From assembly GCA_019313825.1 (NCBI GenBank), contig JAFDAM010000016.1, forward strand, positions 1 through 36,918: a stretch of 36,918 bases of DNA. The letters are read 5' to 3'. Source of the DNA: Deltaproteobacteria bacterium (GTDB lineage Bacteria; Desulfobacterota; DSM-4660; Desulfatiglandales; HGW-15). Shown in pieces: positions 9,430 to 18,469 of this stretch. The notes under the pieces were generated by a model. That model saw only the letters and a program-made list of their open reading frames with translations, searched no databases and was not told the origin of the DNA. Made by a program: the position numbers and the translations under genes. Position 1 is the stretch's first letter. Each line of letters begins with the position of its first letter.

Positions 9430-9825
9430 ATGAGAGATCTCAGGTTTTTAATATTATGGCTGTCATTGGGTTGGATACAGGTTGGTCTCGTGATCTATTT
9501 TTCACTAGTGCCATCGCCACCCAGGATCCCGGTTTTCCCGGGAGGAGATAAATTGATCCATCTTTTTACCTATGCTATAATGATGCTGTGGTTCGGGCTC
9601 TGCTATCTGCCGGGCAGGACATATCGCAATTTGGGCATTGCTTTGATCCTGATGGGAATTATCCTGGAACTTATTCAAAATGAAATAGGCCATAGATCCA
9701 TGAGCTATCTTGATATGCTCGCAAATTGCCTTGGCGTTTCACTCGGCTGGCTCCTGGCAAGAACTCGTTTATCTTTGGCGCTGATTCACATGGAAAGCAG
9801 ATCGGGTATCAGGTCAACAGGCTAA
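9430..9825 (+). CDS. VanZ-like family membrane protein
   Basis: Hydrophobic ORF with PGGDKLIHLFTYAIMMLWFG and SYLDMLANCLGVSLGWLL, typical of VanZ-like proteins. Confidence 0.8.
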   Translation: MRDLRFLILWLSLGWIQVGLVIYFSLVPSPPRIPVFPGGDKLIHLFTYAIMMLWFGLCYLPGRTYRNLGIALILMGIILELIQNEIGHRSMSYLDMLANCLGVSLGWLLARTRLSLALIHMESRSGIRSTG

Positions 9826-9884
9826 GACACTAATAGCCATGAACATAAATGCTAAACAGTAATTTGAAAAGGAGGTATAAAAAG

Positions 9885-10103
9885 ATGAGGAGATTATTTC
9901 TGTGTCTAATAGTTTTTATGGTACTGTTTCTTTCAGGATGTGCGGCAATTAAAGAATCAGAATTTTACAAGCATGATACACATTATAAAACTTTTAATCA
10001 TATGATATACAGTTGGTGGGGCCATGAAAATCCTACCGAGGAGACATTAAAGAAATCCCAGGAACAGGGATGGTGGGGTATGCCGGTAAAGCCTGCCCCT
10101 TGA
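9885..10103 (+). CDS. Small lipoprotein
   Basis: GGAGGT RBS; signal peptide with lipobox LSGC: MRRLFLCLIVFMVLFLSGCAAIKESEFYKHDTHYKTFNHMIYSWWGHENPTEETLKKSQEQGWWGMPVKPAP. Confidence 0.85.
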   Translation: MRRLFLCLIVFMVLFLSGCAAIKESEFYKHDTHYKTFNHMIYSWWGHENPTEETLKKSQEQGWWGMPVKPAP

Positions 10104-10312
10104 CAGATTCCCGGGTGCAGACTGCAGATGATGTGATAGGAAATCACTAATGGGTTTGATAAGTTTCCGAATGTTGGGTTTTATCGGGCTATGCACTGTA
10201 TTATGCTTGAAAGCAAGGTGAATAAATCGAGATGAAAACCAACTGAACCTGTAAACCGGGAACCATTGAACCCGTGAACCTATTCAGCATATAGAAATGA
10301 TAGGGGCAGTCC

Positions 10313-11635
10313 TTGAACATTCAAAAGATCATCGTTTTTCTGAGACAGGGTTTATGGCAAATCCGTCTTAACGAGCTCTCCCGTAAAAAGTCGTTTCTTA
10401 TCAGACAGCTCAGGATCGTTATCCTCGCATTCCGCGGTTTTGATGAAGACAAGTGCGCCTTAAGGGCATCCGCCCTGACATTATACACACTGCTTTTGAT
10501 TGTCCCGGCTGCTGCGATGGCCTTTGGGGTGGCAAAGGGATTTGGCCTGCAAAAGCTCCTTGAAAAAGAGCTTTACGCAAAGATGCAGGGCCAGGAAGAG
10601 GCGGTAACAAGGATCGTCGGCTTTGCGAATTCAATGCTCGAAAATACCAAGGGCGGTCTGATCGCTGGCATTGGAGTGGCAATTCTGTTCTATCTTATTA
10701 TAAAGCTATTGGGAAACATCGAAAAATCATTTAACGAAATCTGGGGGATACCTCACCCAAGGACTTTAAGCAGGAAGTTGAGCGACTATCTTGCGATCAT
10801 GCTCGTCTGCCCTGTCCTGTTGGTCATGTCCAGCAGTATTACGGTATTTATCACCACCCAAATCACGCTTATTACCCAGAGGATTGATCTCCTAGGTCCT
10901 ATCAGTCCCATAGTATTATTGATATTAAAGGCCTTGCCATACTGTGTTATCTGGCTGCTTTTCACGTTTGTATATATCTTTCTGCCGAATACAAAGGTCT
11001 ATATTCGATCAGGACTCTTGGGCGGCATTGTCGCTGGTACGATCTATGAGCTTGTGCAGTGGATTTATATAAACTTCCAGATCGGAGTTTCAAGCTACGG
11101 CGCAATCTATGGCAGTTTTGCCGCATTGCCGCTTTTTATGGTCTGGCTGCAGGTAAGCTGGCTTATTGTCCTCTTCGGCGCTGAGATCTCTTTTGCGCAC
11201 CAGAATGTGGAGACATATGAGTTTGAGCCGGATTCCCTGCATGTGAGTCCTTCCTTCAAGAGGTTACTTGCATTGAAGATAGCATACGTGTGTGTAAAGA
11301 CTTTTTGTAATGGGGAAAAGCCCTGGAGTGCAGGTCAGATCTCCAATGCCCTGGAGATTCCTATCAGACTTGTCAACCAGATACTTTTTGAACTGGAACA
11401 GTGTCGTATTTTGTCTGAGGTCAATGATATAGACCAAAGCGAACAAAGGTACCAGCCGGCCCGCAGCGTAGATACCTTGAGTATCAATTTTGTCCTTCAG
11501 GCCATTGATAGTCTTGGAAGCCAGAATATACCTATTGCCCGGTCAAAAGAACTGACCAAGATCTCAGATTGTCTGCAAGAGTTTGCATCTATTGCCAATA
11601 ATTCAGAGGCTAATATCCTTTTGAAAAACATCTGA
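10313..11635 (+). CDS. YihY/BrkB family inner-membrane protein with C-terminal winged-helix-like extension
   Basis: ASALTLYTLLLIVPAAAMAFGVAKG, multiple TM segments, NIEKSFNEIWGI; TTG start. Confidence 0.9.
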   Translation: MNIQKIIVFLRQGLWQIRLNELSRKKSFLIRQLRIVILAFRGFDEDKCALRASALTLYTLLLIVPAAAMAFGVAKGFGLQKLLEKELYAKMQGQEEAVTRIVGFANSMLENTKGGLIAGIGVAILFYLIIKLLGNIEKSFNEIWGIPHPRTLSRKLSDYLAIMLVCPVLLVMSSSITVFITTQITLITQRIDLLGPISPIVLLILKALPYCVIWLLFTFVYIFLPNTKVYIRSGLLGGIVAGTIYELVQWIYINFQIGVSSYGAIYGSFAALPLFMVWLQVSWLIVLFGAEISFAHQNVETYEFEPDSLHVSPSFKRLLALKIAYVCVKTFCNGEKPWSAGQISNALEIPIRLVNQILFELEQCRILSEVNDIDQSEQRYQPARSVDTLSINFVLQAIDSLGSQNIPIARSKELTKISDCLQEFASIANNSEANILLKNI

Positions 11636-11734
11636 TTGTTTTAAAAGAACGTGATTTATAGGGTCTTGAACTGTTGCCCCATGAAAGATCTCAAAGTTGG
11701 AAAAAATGCGGATATAACGGGAGGTAAAGGGGTA

Positions 11735-12484
11735 ATGAATAAAAACGGGCTGTTTCTAAAAAGTGTCCTGTGTGCGACAGCGTTCTCTGTCTTGACGGGT
11801 CTTTTTATCGCTGACCATGCGATATCATATGAGTTTTATGACTGGGGACATGGGGCAATAGGGTACGAACTCGCTGTTATGGATGCGGAAGAAGACAAGA
11901 AACCCTTGATACTCTATTTTTATTTGGATTCCGATGAATGGAGCGAGAAGATGAACAACGACTATCTCGCTGTCTATGAAGTAGAGGCTTTTTTAATCGG
12001 TATCCCAAAAGTGGAGATTAATCCGGGCAAGGGTGGCCAGGAAAAGTCAATTGCTGTCAAATATGGAGTGGATAGATGTCCTGCATTTTTTGTGTCAATA
12101 CCCTCGTTTGGTAGTAAGCCTCAAAGGATACATCCCTTTTCAAAAGATCATAACTTGACCGTTGATGAGTTTATAAAGGAGCTTAAAGGGGTAATTGTCT
12201 ATCAATATAATGAAAAAGCGTATCAACACTATGAAAAAAAGGAATATGAAGAGGCTCTTAAGTATTTTGAAATGGCCCGCGATTTTGATCCAGGGAAAGC
12301 CTATACATATTATGCAATAGGGACTGTCTATCATTCTATTGGTTTCGAGAAAAACGATCCGGAATATCTGGAAAAGGCAGAAGAGAATTATGTAGAGGCC
12401 CTGGAAATAGATCCCGACAACAAGGAGACCAAAGAGGAGTTGAAAAAACTTCGGGAAGGTATGGAGAAATTAGGAGTCAAATAG
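11735..12484 (+). CDS. Exported thioredoxin-fold-like plus tetratricopeptide-repeat protein
   Basis: gaggtaaagg RBS; signal-like N-terminus; LILYFYLDSDEWSEKM..VDRCPAFFV (thioredoxin-like order, no CxxC) then TPR-like AYTYYAIGTVYHSIG..YVEALEIDPDNKE. Confidence 0.75.
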   Translation: MNKNGLFLKSVLCATAFSVLTGLFIADHAISYEFYDWGHGAIGYELAVMDAEEDKKPLILYFYLDSDEWSEKMNNDYLAVYEVEAFLIGIPKVEINPGKGGQEKSIAVKYGVDRCPAFFVSIPSFGSKPQRIHPFSKDHNLTVDEFIKELKGVIVYQYNEKAYQHYEKKEYEEALKYFEMARDFDPGKAYTYYAIGTVYHSIGFEKNDPEYLEKAEENYVEALEIDPDNKETKEELKKLREGMEKLGVK

Positions 12485-12488
12485 GGAT

Positions 12489-12605
12489 TGGCTTTACGTG
12501 AAAAAGCCAGAATGCCCCGTGCTTTGCACGGGGATGAATGGCCTTATCCGCAAGGCTCAAATATTTACTATGCATTAAAGCTTTCCGCCTGGGTAGCGGA
12601 AGGTT
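12489..12605. repeat. Series of consecutive hairpins in the intergenic region
   Basis: TGGCTTT/AAAGCCA, CCCCGTGC-TTT-GCACGGGG, GCCTT/AAGGC, TTCCGC/GCGGAA in succession. Confidence 0.65.
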
Positions 12606-12654
12606 ATAGTCAGTGGGTTATGCACGAAAATTGCAAAGCTATCCGGTAATGCGA

Positions 12655-12819
12655 TCTCTTTAAGGCGATATCTACCTTCTTGTGAGTACGTGGGCAAATA
12701 TTTAGGGTGTTGTAAAGTTTATAGCGGCAATTAAAGGTTCGAGGCATACACCCCAAATGTTTGGCCACTGTCCCGCCATGGCGGGATGGAATTCCCCAAA
12801 AGATATCGCCTTAAAGAGA
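12655..12819. repeat. Long nested inverted-repeat element
   Basis: Perfect 19-bp IR TCTCTTTAAGGCGATATCT / AGATATCGCCTTAAAGAGA; nested imperfect IR gtgggcaaatatttagggtgt / acaccccaaatgtttggccac; plus CCCGCCATGGCGGG. Confidence 0.75.
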
Positions 12820-12860
12820 CAGCCATCACCTCCTTTTGATATCAATTGGGTGAGGGCAAA

Positions 12861-12912
12861 GCCGAATTCTTCCACGCAATTCGGGATCTTCGATGGGCGT
12901 GGATTATTTACG
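12861..12912. repeat. Partial copy of the 6120-6170 repeat module
   Basis: CCACGC..CGGGATCTTCGATGGGCGTGGATTATTTAC versus CCACGTCC..CGGGAAATCTTCGATGGACGTGGATTGTTTAC. Confidence 0.65.
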
Positions 12913-13055
12913 GGTTATCAGAATAGGAGCTCAAGAGATTGGGCCCCTTCTTCGATAAGGTCAATAAGGATGGAGATAGGTATTGCAGACGGACAACTCG
13001 CACTGAGTCAACGAATCATTCGAAAATAACTAAACAACTACAAAAGAGAGCGATT

Positions 13056-14237
13056 ATGAAATTGCACGAATACCAGGCAAAGGAGATATTCAGGAGGTTC
13101 GGGGTCCCTGTCCCGGATGGATCAGTAGCTACATCGGCTGATGAAGCCTGCATGACTGCCGAAACATTAAACGGACCGCCATGGGTAATCAAAGCACAGG
13201 TCCACGCGGGTGGCAGGGGAAAGGGCGGAGGCGTTCGCGTGGTCGATTCCCATGATGAGGTAAAAACAGCGACAGAGGCTATCCTGGGACAGCCTTTAAT
13301 CACAAAACAGACAGGTTCTGAAGGGAGAAAGGTCCACAAGGTTCTTGTGGAACAGGGGGTGAAGATAGACCAAGAGCTCTATCTGGCCATGGCTATGGAT
13401 AGGGACGCTGCCAGGCCTGTCATGATCTTCAGCCAGTCAGGCGGTGTGGATATCGAGGAGGTGGCGGAAAGGTCCCCGGAACTGGTCCTCAGGGAGTCAG
13501 TGGATCTGGAGACCGGATGGATGCCTTATCAGGGCAGAAGCCTTGCATACAGTCTTGACCCGCTTCCAGTACCAGAGACACTGAAGAATTTGATGTCAGT
13601 CATGGACAGATTATATAAGGTCTTCATGAGTCTTGATTGCTCCCTTGCAGAGATTAATCCTCTGGTCATTACCAAGGATGGAAAGGTTATGGCGCTGGAT
13701 GCCAAGATAGACGTCGATGATAATGCCCTTTTCAGACAGAAGGAGATAAGTGCTCTATATGATCCGATGGAGAAGGACCCTCTCGAACGCGAAGCAGAGA
13801 GAAATAACATCAACTATATTCGCCTTGACGGCAATATAGGGGCCATGGTCAATGGCGCCGGGCTGGCCATGGCAACCATGGACGTCATCAAAATGGCCGG
13901 CGGTGAACCGGCAAATTTTCTTGACGTGGGCGGTGGTGCCAGCGAAGAGATGATCACCAAAGGTTTTGAGATTATCCTGGGAGATGAGAAGGTAAAAGCG
14001 ATACTAATAAATATCTTTGGCGGAATATTAAGGTGTGATGTCCTGGCCAGGGGAGTCCTGGCCGCTGCGGAGAAAGTGGGGGTCAGGGTTCCCGTCATTA
14101 TCAGGCTGGAGGGGACCAATGTAGAGGAAGGCAGGAAGATACTTGAAGAATCTAATCTGGAATTCATGGTAGCCGGTGATATGGCTGAGGCGGCAGACCT
14201 GGTAACTCGACAGATATCACAGAGGATTCAATCATGA
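13056..14237 (+). CDS. sucC: Succinyl-CoA synthetase (ADP-forming) beta subunit
   Basis: [22 protein letters not shown].., [47 protein letters not shown]. Confidence 0.96.
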   Translation: MKLHEYQAKEIFRRFGVPVPDGSVATSADEACMTAETLNGPPWVIKAQVHAGGRGKGGGVRVVDSHDEVKTATEAILGQPLITKQTGSEGRKVHKVLVEQGVKIDQELYLAMAMDRDAARPVMIFSQSGGVDIEEVAERSPELVLRESVDLETGWMPYQGRSLAYSLDPLPVPETLKNLMSVMDRLYKVFMSLDCSLAEINPLVITKDGKVMALDAKIDVDDNALFRQKEISALYDPMEKDPLEREAERNNINYIRLDGNIGAMVNGAGLAMATMDVIKMAGGEPANFLDVGGGASEEMITKGFEIILGDEKVKAILINIFGGILRCDVLARGVLAAAEKVGVRVPVIIRLEGTNVEEGRKILEESNLEFMVAGDMAEAADLVTRQISQRIQS

Positions 14238-15103
14238 GTATACTTGTAGACAAGGAAACGCGTGTTGTTGTGCAGGGTACCACCGGCAGGGAAGGAACTT
14301 TTCACACAAAGCAGATGCTGGATTACGGGACAGTCGTGGCCGCTGGAGTTACGCCCGGAAAAGGCGGCCGGATAGTTGAAGGAGTGCCTGTCTTTAACAC
14401 CATCAATGAGGCAATGGAAAAAGAGGGAATCAATGTCTCCTGCATCTTCGTTCCACCTCCCTTTGCGGCAGACGCTATAATGGAGGCTGCATCCTCGGGC
14501 ATAGCAGTGATCGTATGCATTACGGAAGGAATACCTACACTTGATATGGTCAAGGTGACTGCCTTTTTGAAGGATAGAGAGGCCGTACTTATCGGTCCAA
14601 ATTGTCCCGGGATAATAACTCCCGGTGAGACAAAGGTAGGCATTATGCCCGGGCCGATACACAAGACCGGTCATATCGGGGTGATCTCAAGGAGCGGGAC
14701 CCTCACCTATGAGGTGGTGGATCAATTGACCAGGGCCGGCCTCGGGCAATCCACATGCATTGGGATCGGGGGTGATCCCATTGGGGGCACCACATTTATA
14801 GATCATCTCAAGAGGTTTAAAGAGGACCCTCAGACAGCCGGGGTGGTCCTCATAGGCGAGATAGGCGGTTCTGCCGAAGAGGAGGCGGCAGAATATGTGC
14901 GGAACGAATTTGAAAAGCCGGTAATAGCCTTTATTGCAGGACAGACAGCGCCTCAGGGAAAGAGGATGGGCCATGCGGGGGCCATTATTTCAGGGGGTAA
15001 GGGAAAGGCCGAAGACAAGATAATGGCTCTTGAAAAAGCAGGAATAACAGTGGCGCATAATCTCGGAAGACTGGGAAAGACAGCCCTGGAGGTTTTTAAA
15101 TAG
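14234..15103 (+). CDS. sucD: Succinyl-CoA synthetase alpha subunit
   Basis: [58 protein letters not shown]. Confidence 0.97.
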   Translation: MSILVDKETRVVVQGTTGREGTFHTKQMLDYGTVVAAGVTPGKGGRIVEGVPVFNTINEAMEKEGINVSCIFVPPPFAADAIMEAASSGIAVIVCITEGIPTLDMVKVTAFLKDREAVLIGPNCPGIITPGETKVGIMPGPIHKTGHIGVISRSGTLTYEVVDQLTRAGLGQSTCIGIGGDPIGGTTFIDHLKRFKEDPQTAGVVLIGEIGGSAEEEAAEYVRNEFEKPVIAFIAGQTAPQGKRMGHAGAIISGGKGKAEDKIMALEKAGITVAHNLGRLGKTALEVFK

Positions 15104-15211
15104 ATGGTGGATCAGGGCCGGCACCATAACTTGACTTGGACATATATTAGTGATAGCGTGTTCCTATAAAAATTATCAGGCCCGTAACCTCTGAAATCAA
15201 GAGTTGAGATA

Positions 15212-15610
15212 ATGAAAAAGATTGTAGATCTACAAGAAAGAATCGAAGGTAAGAGGCAAAAGAGACAACAGGAGCAGTACCAGGAGAAAATTGAGACAAT
15301 TCAAAGGGTAACCCAATGCTCATCATGCCATTTCAAATGTGCCATGTGCGGTCAATATCTGAATGAAACAGATCCTTCCTATAGCTCTGATTCATCCGGG
15401 TATGAATATACATTTTGTGATAGCTGCAGATGGGAGTTTGAAGATTTTTTATCTGTTTCCAGAGGCGAGAAATACTCTGGAGTCTTCTGGCATAACAAGG
15501 AGTGGGAAAAGATGTGGTTGGCCTGGTTGGATTACCAGCAGGCAATCGCCGGGTTTATGAATTCTCCTGAATTTGATTTACTGCTGGAGGAACTTGATTT
15601 AGAGCCATAA
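15212..15610 (+). CDS. Conserved-looking hypothetical with Cys-rich (zinc-ribbon-like) centre
   Basis: [26 protein letters not shown], coiled N-terminus, Trp-rich C-terminal half. Confidence 0.7.
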   Translation: MKKIVDLQERIEGKRQKRQQEQYQEKIETIQRVTQCSSCHFKCAMCGQYLNETDPSYSSDSSGYEYTFCDSCRWEFEDFLSVSRGEKYSGVFWHNKEWEKMWLAWLDYQQAIAGFMNSPEFDLLLEELDLEP

Positions 15611-15624
15611 AAGCGGAGGTAAAG

Positions 15625-15819
15625 ATGTTTGGGATAGGTATGCCGGAACTTATTATCATCCTGATAATAATTCTGATTATATTCGGCGCGGGCAAACTCC
15701 CTGAGATCGGTAGCGGGATAGGAAAAGGGATAAGAAATTTTAAAAAGGCCGCCGATGAAAAACCGGAAAAGATAACCTCGTCAAAAGAGGACAATGATAA
15801 TCTTGAAGATGAGGCCTAG
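15625..15819 (+). CDS. tatA: Twin-arginine translocase TatA/TatE family subunit
   Basis: [42 protein letters not shown]; upstream GGAGGT. Confidence 0.93.
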   Translation: MFGIGMPELIIILIIILIIFGAGKLPEIGSGIGKGIRNFKKAADEKPEKITSSKEDNDNLEDEA

Positions 15820-15863
15820 AACCGGAGGCTTTGATCACGGCGTCCTTTGAATCCCCACAGACC

Positions 15864-16280
15864 CTAAAAGGGTATATCGTCATCAGGGATTGATATGGGT
15901 TCCTCAACCGGATGACGTTCTTCCATTGATTGTGCCGTCCCTTCTTTTATTGCGGACCCCAACATCTGCATTGCCTGAGCTACTATCTCTGTGGTGTAGC
16001 GCTTATTGCCGTCACGGTCCTCCCAGGACCGTGTCTGTATTCTTCCCTCAATATAAACCTGACTCCCTTTGCGCAGATACTCCCCGCATATCTCCCCCAG
16101 ACGCGCCCATGCAACAATCCTGTGCCATTCGGTTTTTTCTTCCTTTTCCCCATCCTTATTGGTCCATTGCTCATGAGTGGCAAGATTGAAATTAGCCACT
16201 GCCGTCCCTGCGGGGGTATATCTTACTTCAGGATCCGCACCCAGGTTTCCTAATAAGATCGCCTTATTCACGCTTGCCAT
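15864..16280 (-). CDS. ssb: Single-stranded DNA-binding protein
   Basis: [35 protein letters not shown]..., acidic C-terminal tip PDDDIPF. Confidence 0.96.
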   Translation of the reverse strand: MASVNKAILLGNLGADPEVRYTPAGTAVANFNLATHEQWTNKDGEKEEKTEWHRIVAWARLGEICGEYLRKGSQVYIEGRIQTRSWEDRDGNKRYTTEIVAQAMQMLGSAIKEGTAQSMEERHPVEEPISIPDDDIPF

Positions 16281-16313
16281 GCATTAATCTCCTTTGATTG
16301 TTATGGGTGATTG

Positions 16314-16481
16314 GAGACTTTTGAAAAACGCCCCCTTTTGCCCAATCTCTGTGTCAATCTCAAATTTTAATCCTCGAAATACTTAATGTATGCCTGTGGT
16401 AAAAATCCTCGCCTTCCCCCGCTAAAAGTCCGGGATCTTCGACTTGATCTTGGGCAAAATTGAACATTTTTCAAAGGTCTC
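16314..16481. mobile_element. MITE-like palindromic element (168 bp) flanked by 5-bp direct repeat GATTG
   Basis: TIRs GAGACTTTTGAAAAACG..TTTTGCCCAA and (inverted) GAGACCTTTGAAAAATG..TTTTGCCCAA; GATTG at 16309-16313 and 16482-16486. Confidence 0.82.
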
Positions 16482-16773
16482 GATTGATGAATTGAGATTA
16501 TAAAGGGTCTATAGCCTATAATTTCAATAGATCGACAAATTTAAGATGTAAGTAAGCTAACATAATAATCACATTCAGATCAAGACAATAACATGACAAA
16601 TATGGCAAATGATACTATTTTTCCTTTATGCCCCAGTGACCTCCGATCCTTTGCCTTGGGGTATTCCATATTTTCAGGCAGTGTATATGGTTGTCGCTGC
16701 TCAGGAAAAGGACCATTTCCGTATTGACTCACGGCTTAGGAAGATTTAAGCTGTTGTTATTCAAAATAATTTA

Positions 16774-18435
16774 TTGAGAGAAATAATGCTGAAGATGATT
16801 CCCCTTGGTGGGTTGGGTGAGATTGGCCTTAATATAATGGCCGTGGAATATGACGACTATATCCTGGTTATCGACGCGGGCCTGATGTTCCCTGAGGAGT
16901 ATATGCCCGGTGTGGACGTTGTCATACCGGATTTTCACTATCTTAAGGAGAACAGGGAGAAGGTCGGATCCATCATCCTTACCCATGGTCATGAAGATCA
17001 TATCGGCGCCATGCCTTTTTTCCTGAGAGAGTTAAGTATACCTGTTTTCGGGACAAATTTTACCGTTGAATTGCTAAAGGAGAAGCTCAGGGAACACGAT
17101 CTCATAGAAGACACAACCCTTAAGAAGATAGCTGCAGGGGATGTGACCGAATTTGGCCCTTTTAGAGTCGAATACATCAGGGTCAAACACAGTATTGTTG
17201 ACGGAGTGGGCCTGGCCATTAATACCCCTGAAGGTATTATTATTCATTCAGGTGATTTTAAGATCGACCATACACCTGTTGATGGTCAGTTTACAGACCT
17301 TGGCAGATTTGCGTATTACGGAGACCAGGGTGTCCTGGCCCTGTTTTCAGACTCCACCAATGTGGAGAAAGAAGGATTTACTCTCAGCGAAAGCGAGGTG
17401 AGAAAGGCCTTAGAGGAATTGTTTCAGCACTGTAACGGGCGGCTGATAGTAGCGGTTTTTGCGTCGAATATCTCCAGGATTCAGCAGATAATAAACCTGG
17501 CAGTAAAATATGAACGAAAGATTGCTTTGAGCGGGAAAAGCATGAAAACCAACGTCAGGATAGCCATGGACCAGGGCTTTATAAGCATCCCCGAAGACGT
17601 TGAGATTGGAGAGAAGGCGATCAGCAAACTGCCGGACGATAAGGTTACGATTATCACCACGGGCAGTCAGGGAGAACCCATGTCCGCCCTCACCCGGATG
17701 GCCCAGAACAGGCATAAACACATAAAGGTAAAAAATGGGGACACCGTAATACTGTCTTCACGTTTTATCCCAGGTAATGAGAAGGCCATCACTTCGATCA
17801 TAAACAGTCTCTACCGTCTGGGGGCTGAGGTCGTTTATGAAAAAGTGTCTGATATCCATTCCTCCGGGCATGCATACAGGGAAGAACTCAAGCTGATGCT
17901 GAACCTGGTGAAGCCAAAATATTTTATCCCCATCCATGGCGAATACAGACATCTTGTGAAGCATATCCAGATGGCTAAGGAGACCGGGATATCTCCTGAA
18001 AGCACCCTTCTTGTTGAGGACGGGGACGTCATATGCTTTGAAGGAGGGAGATGTGAGATCGGTGAAAAGGTTCAAAACGGAAGGATACTTGTGGATGGAA
18101 AAGGCGTGGGTGATGTGGGTGAACTGGTCCTGAGAGATCGAAGAAAACTTTCCGGGGATGGTGTGGTTATAGCCTTCCTGGCGGTTGATGAGCAGACAGG
18201 GGAGGTTGTCTATGGTCCGGATATTATCTCCAAGGGATTTGTGTTTGAAGATCAGAAAGGGTTCATCCTGGAAGACGCCAAGTGTATTGTGCTGGAAGTA
18301 TTGGACGAGATTGAAAACCCGGCCCATATTGATTGGACCGAGGTAGCGCCGGATATCAAAAGAAGGTTGAAACGTTTCTTTTTTCAGGTTATTGAAAGGA
18401 GTCCTCTTATTTTACCGATCATTATTCCCGTATAA
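16774..18435 (+). CDS. rnj: Ribonuclease J (metallo-beta-lactamase / beta-CASP); start may be 16786
   Basis: LGGLGEIGLNIM, LTHGHEDHIGAMPFFL, HSIVDGVGLAI, SGDFKIDHTPVDG, HSSGHA, IPIHGEYRHL. Confidence 0.95.
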   Translation: MREIMLKMIPLGGLGEIGLNIMAVEYDDYILVIDAGLMFPEEYMPGVDVVIPDFHYLKENREKVGSIILTHGHEDHIGAMPFFLRELSIPVFGTNFTVELLKEKLREHDLIEDTTLKKIAAGDVTEFGPFRVEYIRVKHSIVDGVGLAINTPEGIIIHSGDFKIDHTPVDGQFTDLGRFAYYGDQGVLALFSDSTNVEKEGFTLSESEVRKALEELFQHCNGRLIVAVFASNISRIQQIINLAVKYERKIALSGKSMKTNVRIAMDQGFISIPEDVEIGEKAISKLPDDKVTIITTGSQGEPMSALTRMAQNRHKHIKVKNGDTVILSSRFIPGNEKAITSIINSLYRLGAEVVYEKVSDIHSSGHAYREELKLMLNLVKPKYFIPIHGEYRHLVKHIQMAKETGISPESTLLVEDGDVICFEGGRCEIGEKVQNGRILVDGKGVGDVGELVLRDRRKLSGDGVVIAFLAVDEQTGEVVYGPDIISKGFVFEDQKGFILEDAKCIVLEVLDEIENPAHIDWTEVAPDIKRRLKRFFFQVIERSPLILPIIIPV

Positions 18436-18469
18436 AAACCATGCAATTTAATAGGAATGTGAGGATTTA

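Noticed and set aside
9192-9551. ORFs 9192-9380 (-) and 9300-9551 (+)
   Set aside because: Both are generated by the palindromic MITE-like element (shared WCKIQV peptide); not genes.
12617-12637. Sigma54-like promoter (TTATGCACGAAAATTGCAA)
   Set aside because: The -24 element lacks the GG dinucleotide; insufficient match.
12757-13055. ORF 12757-13029 and the N-terminal extension of the 12939 ORF
   Set aside because: They lie in inverted-repeat/REP sequence; the canonical SucC start [10 protein letters not shown] is at 13056.
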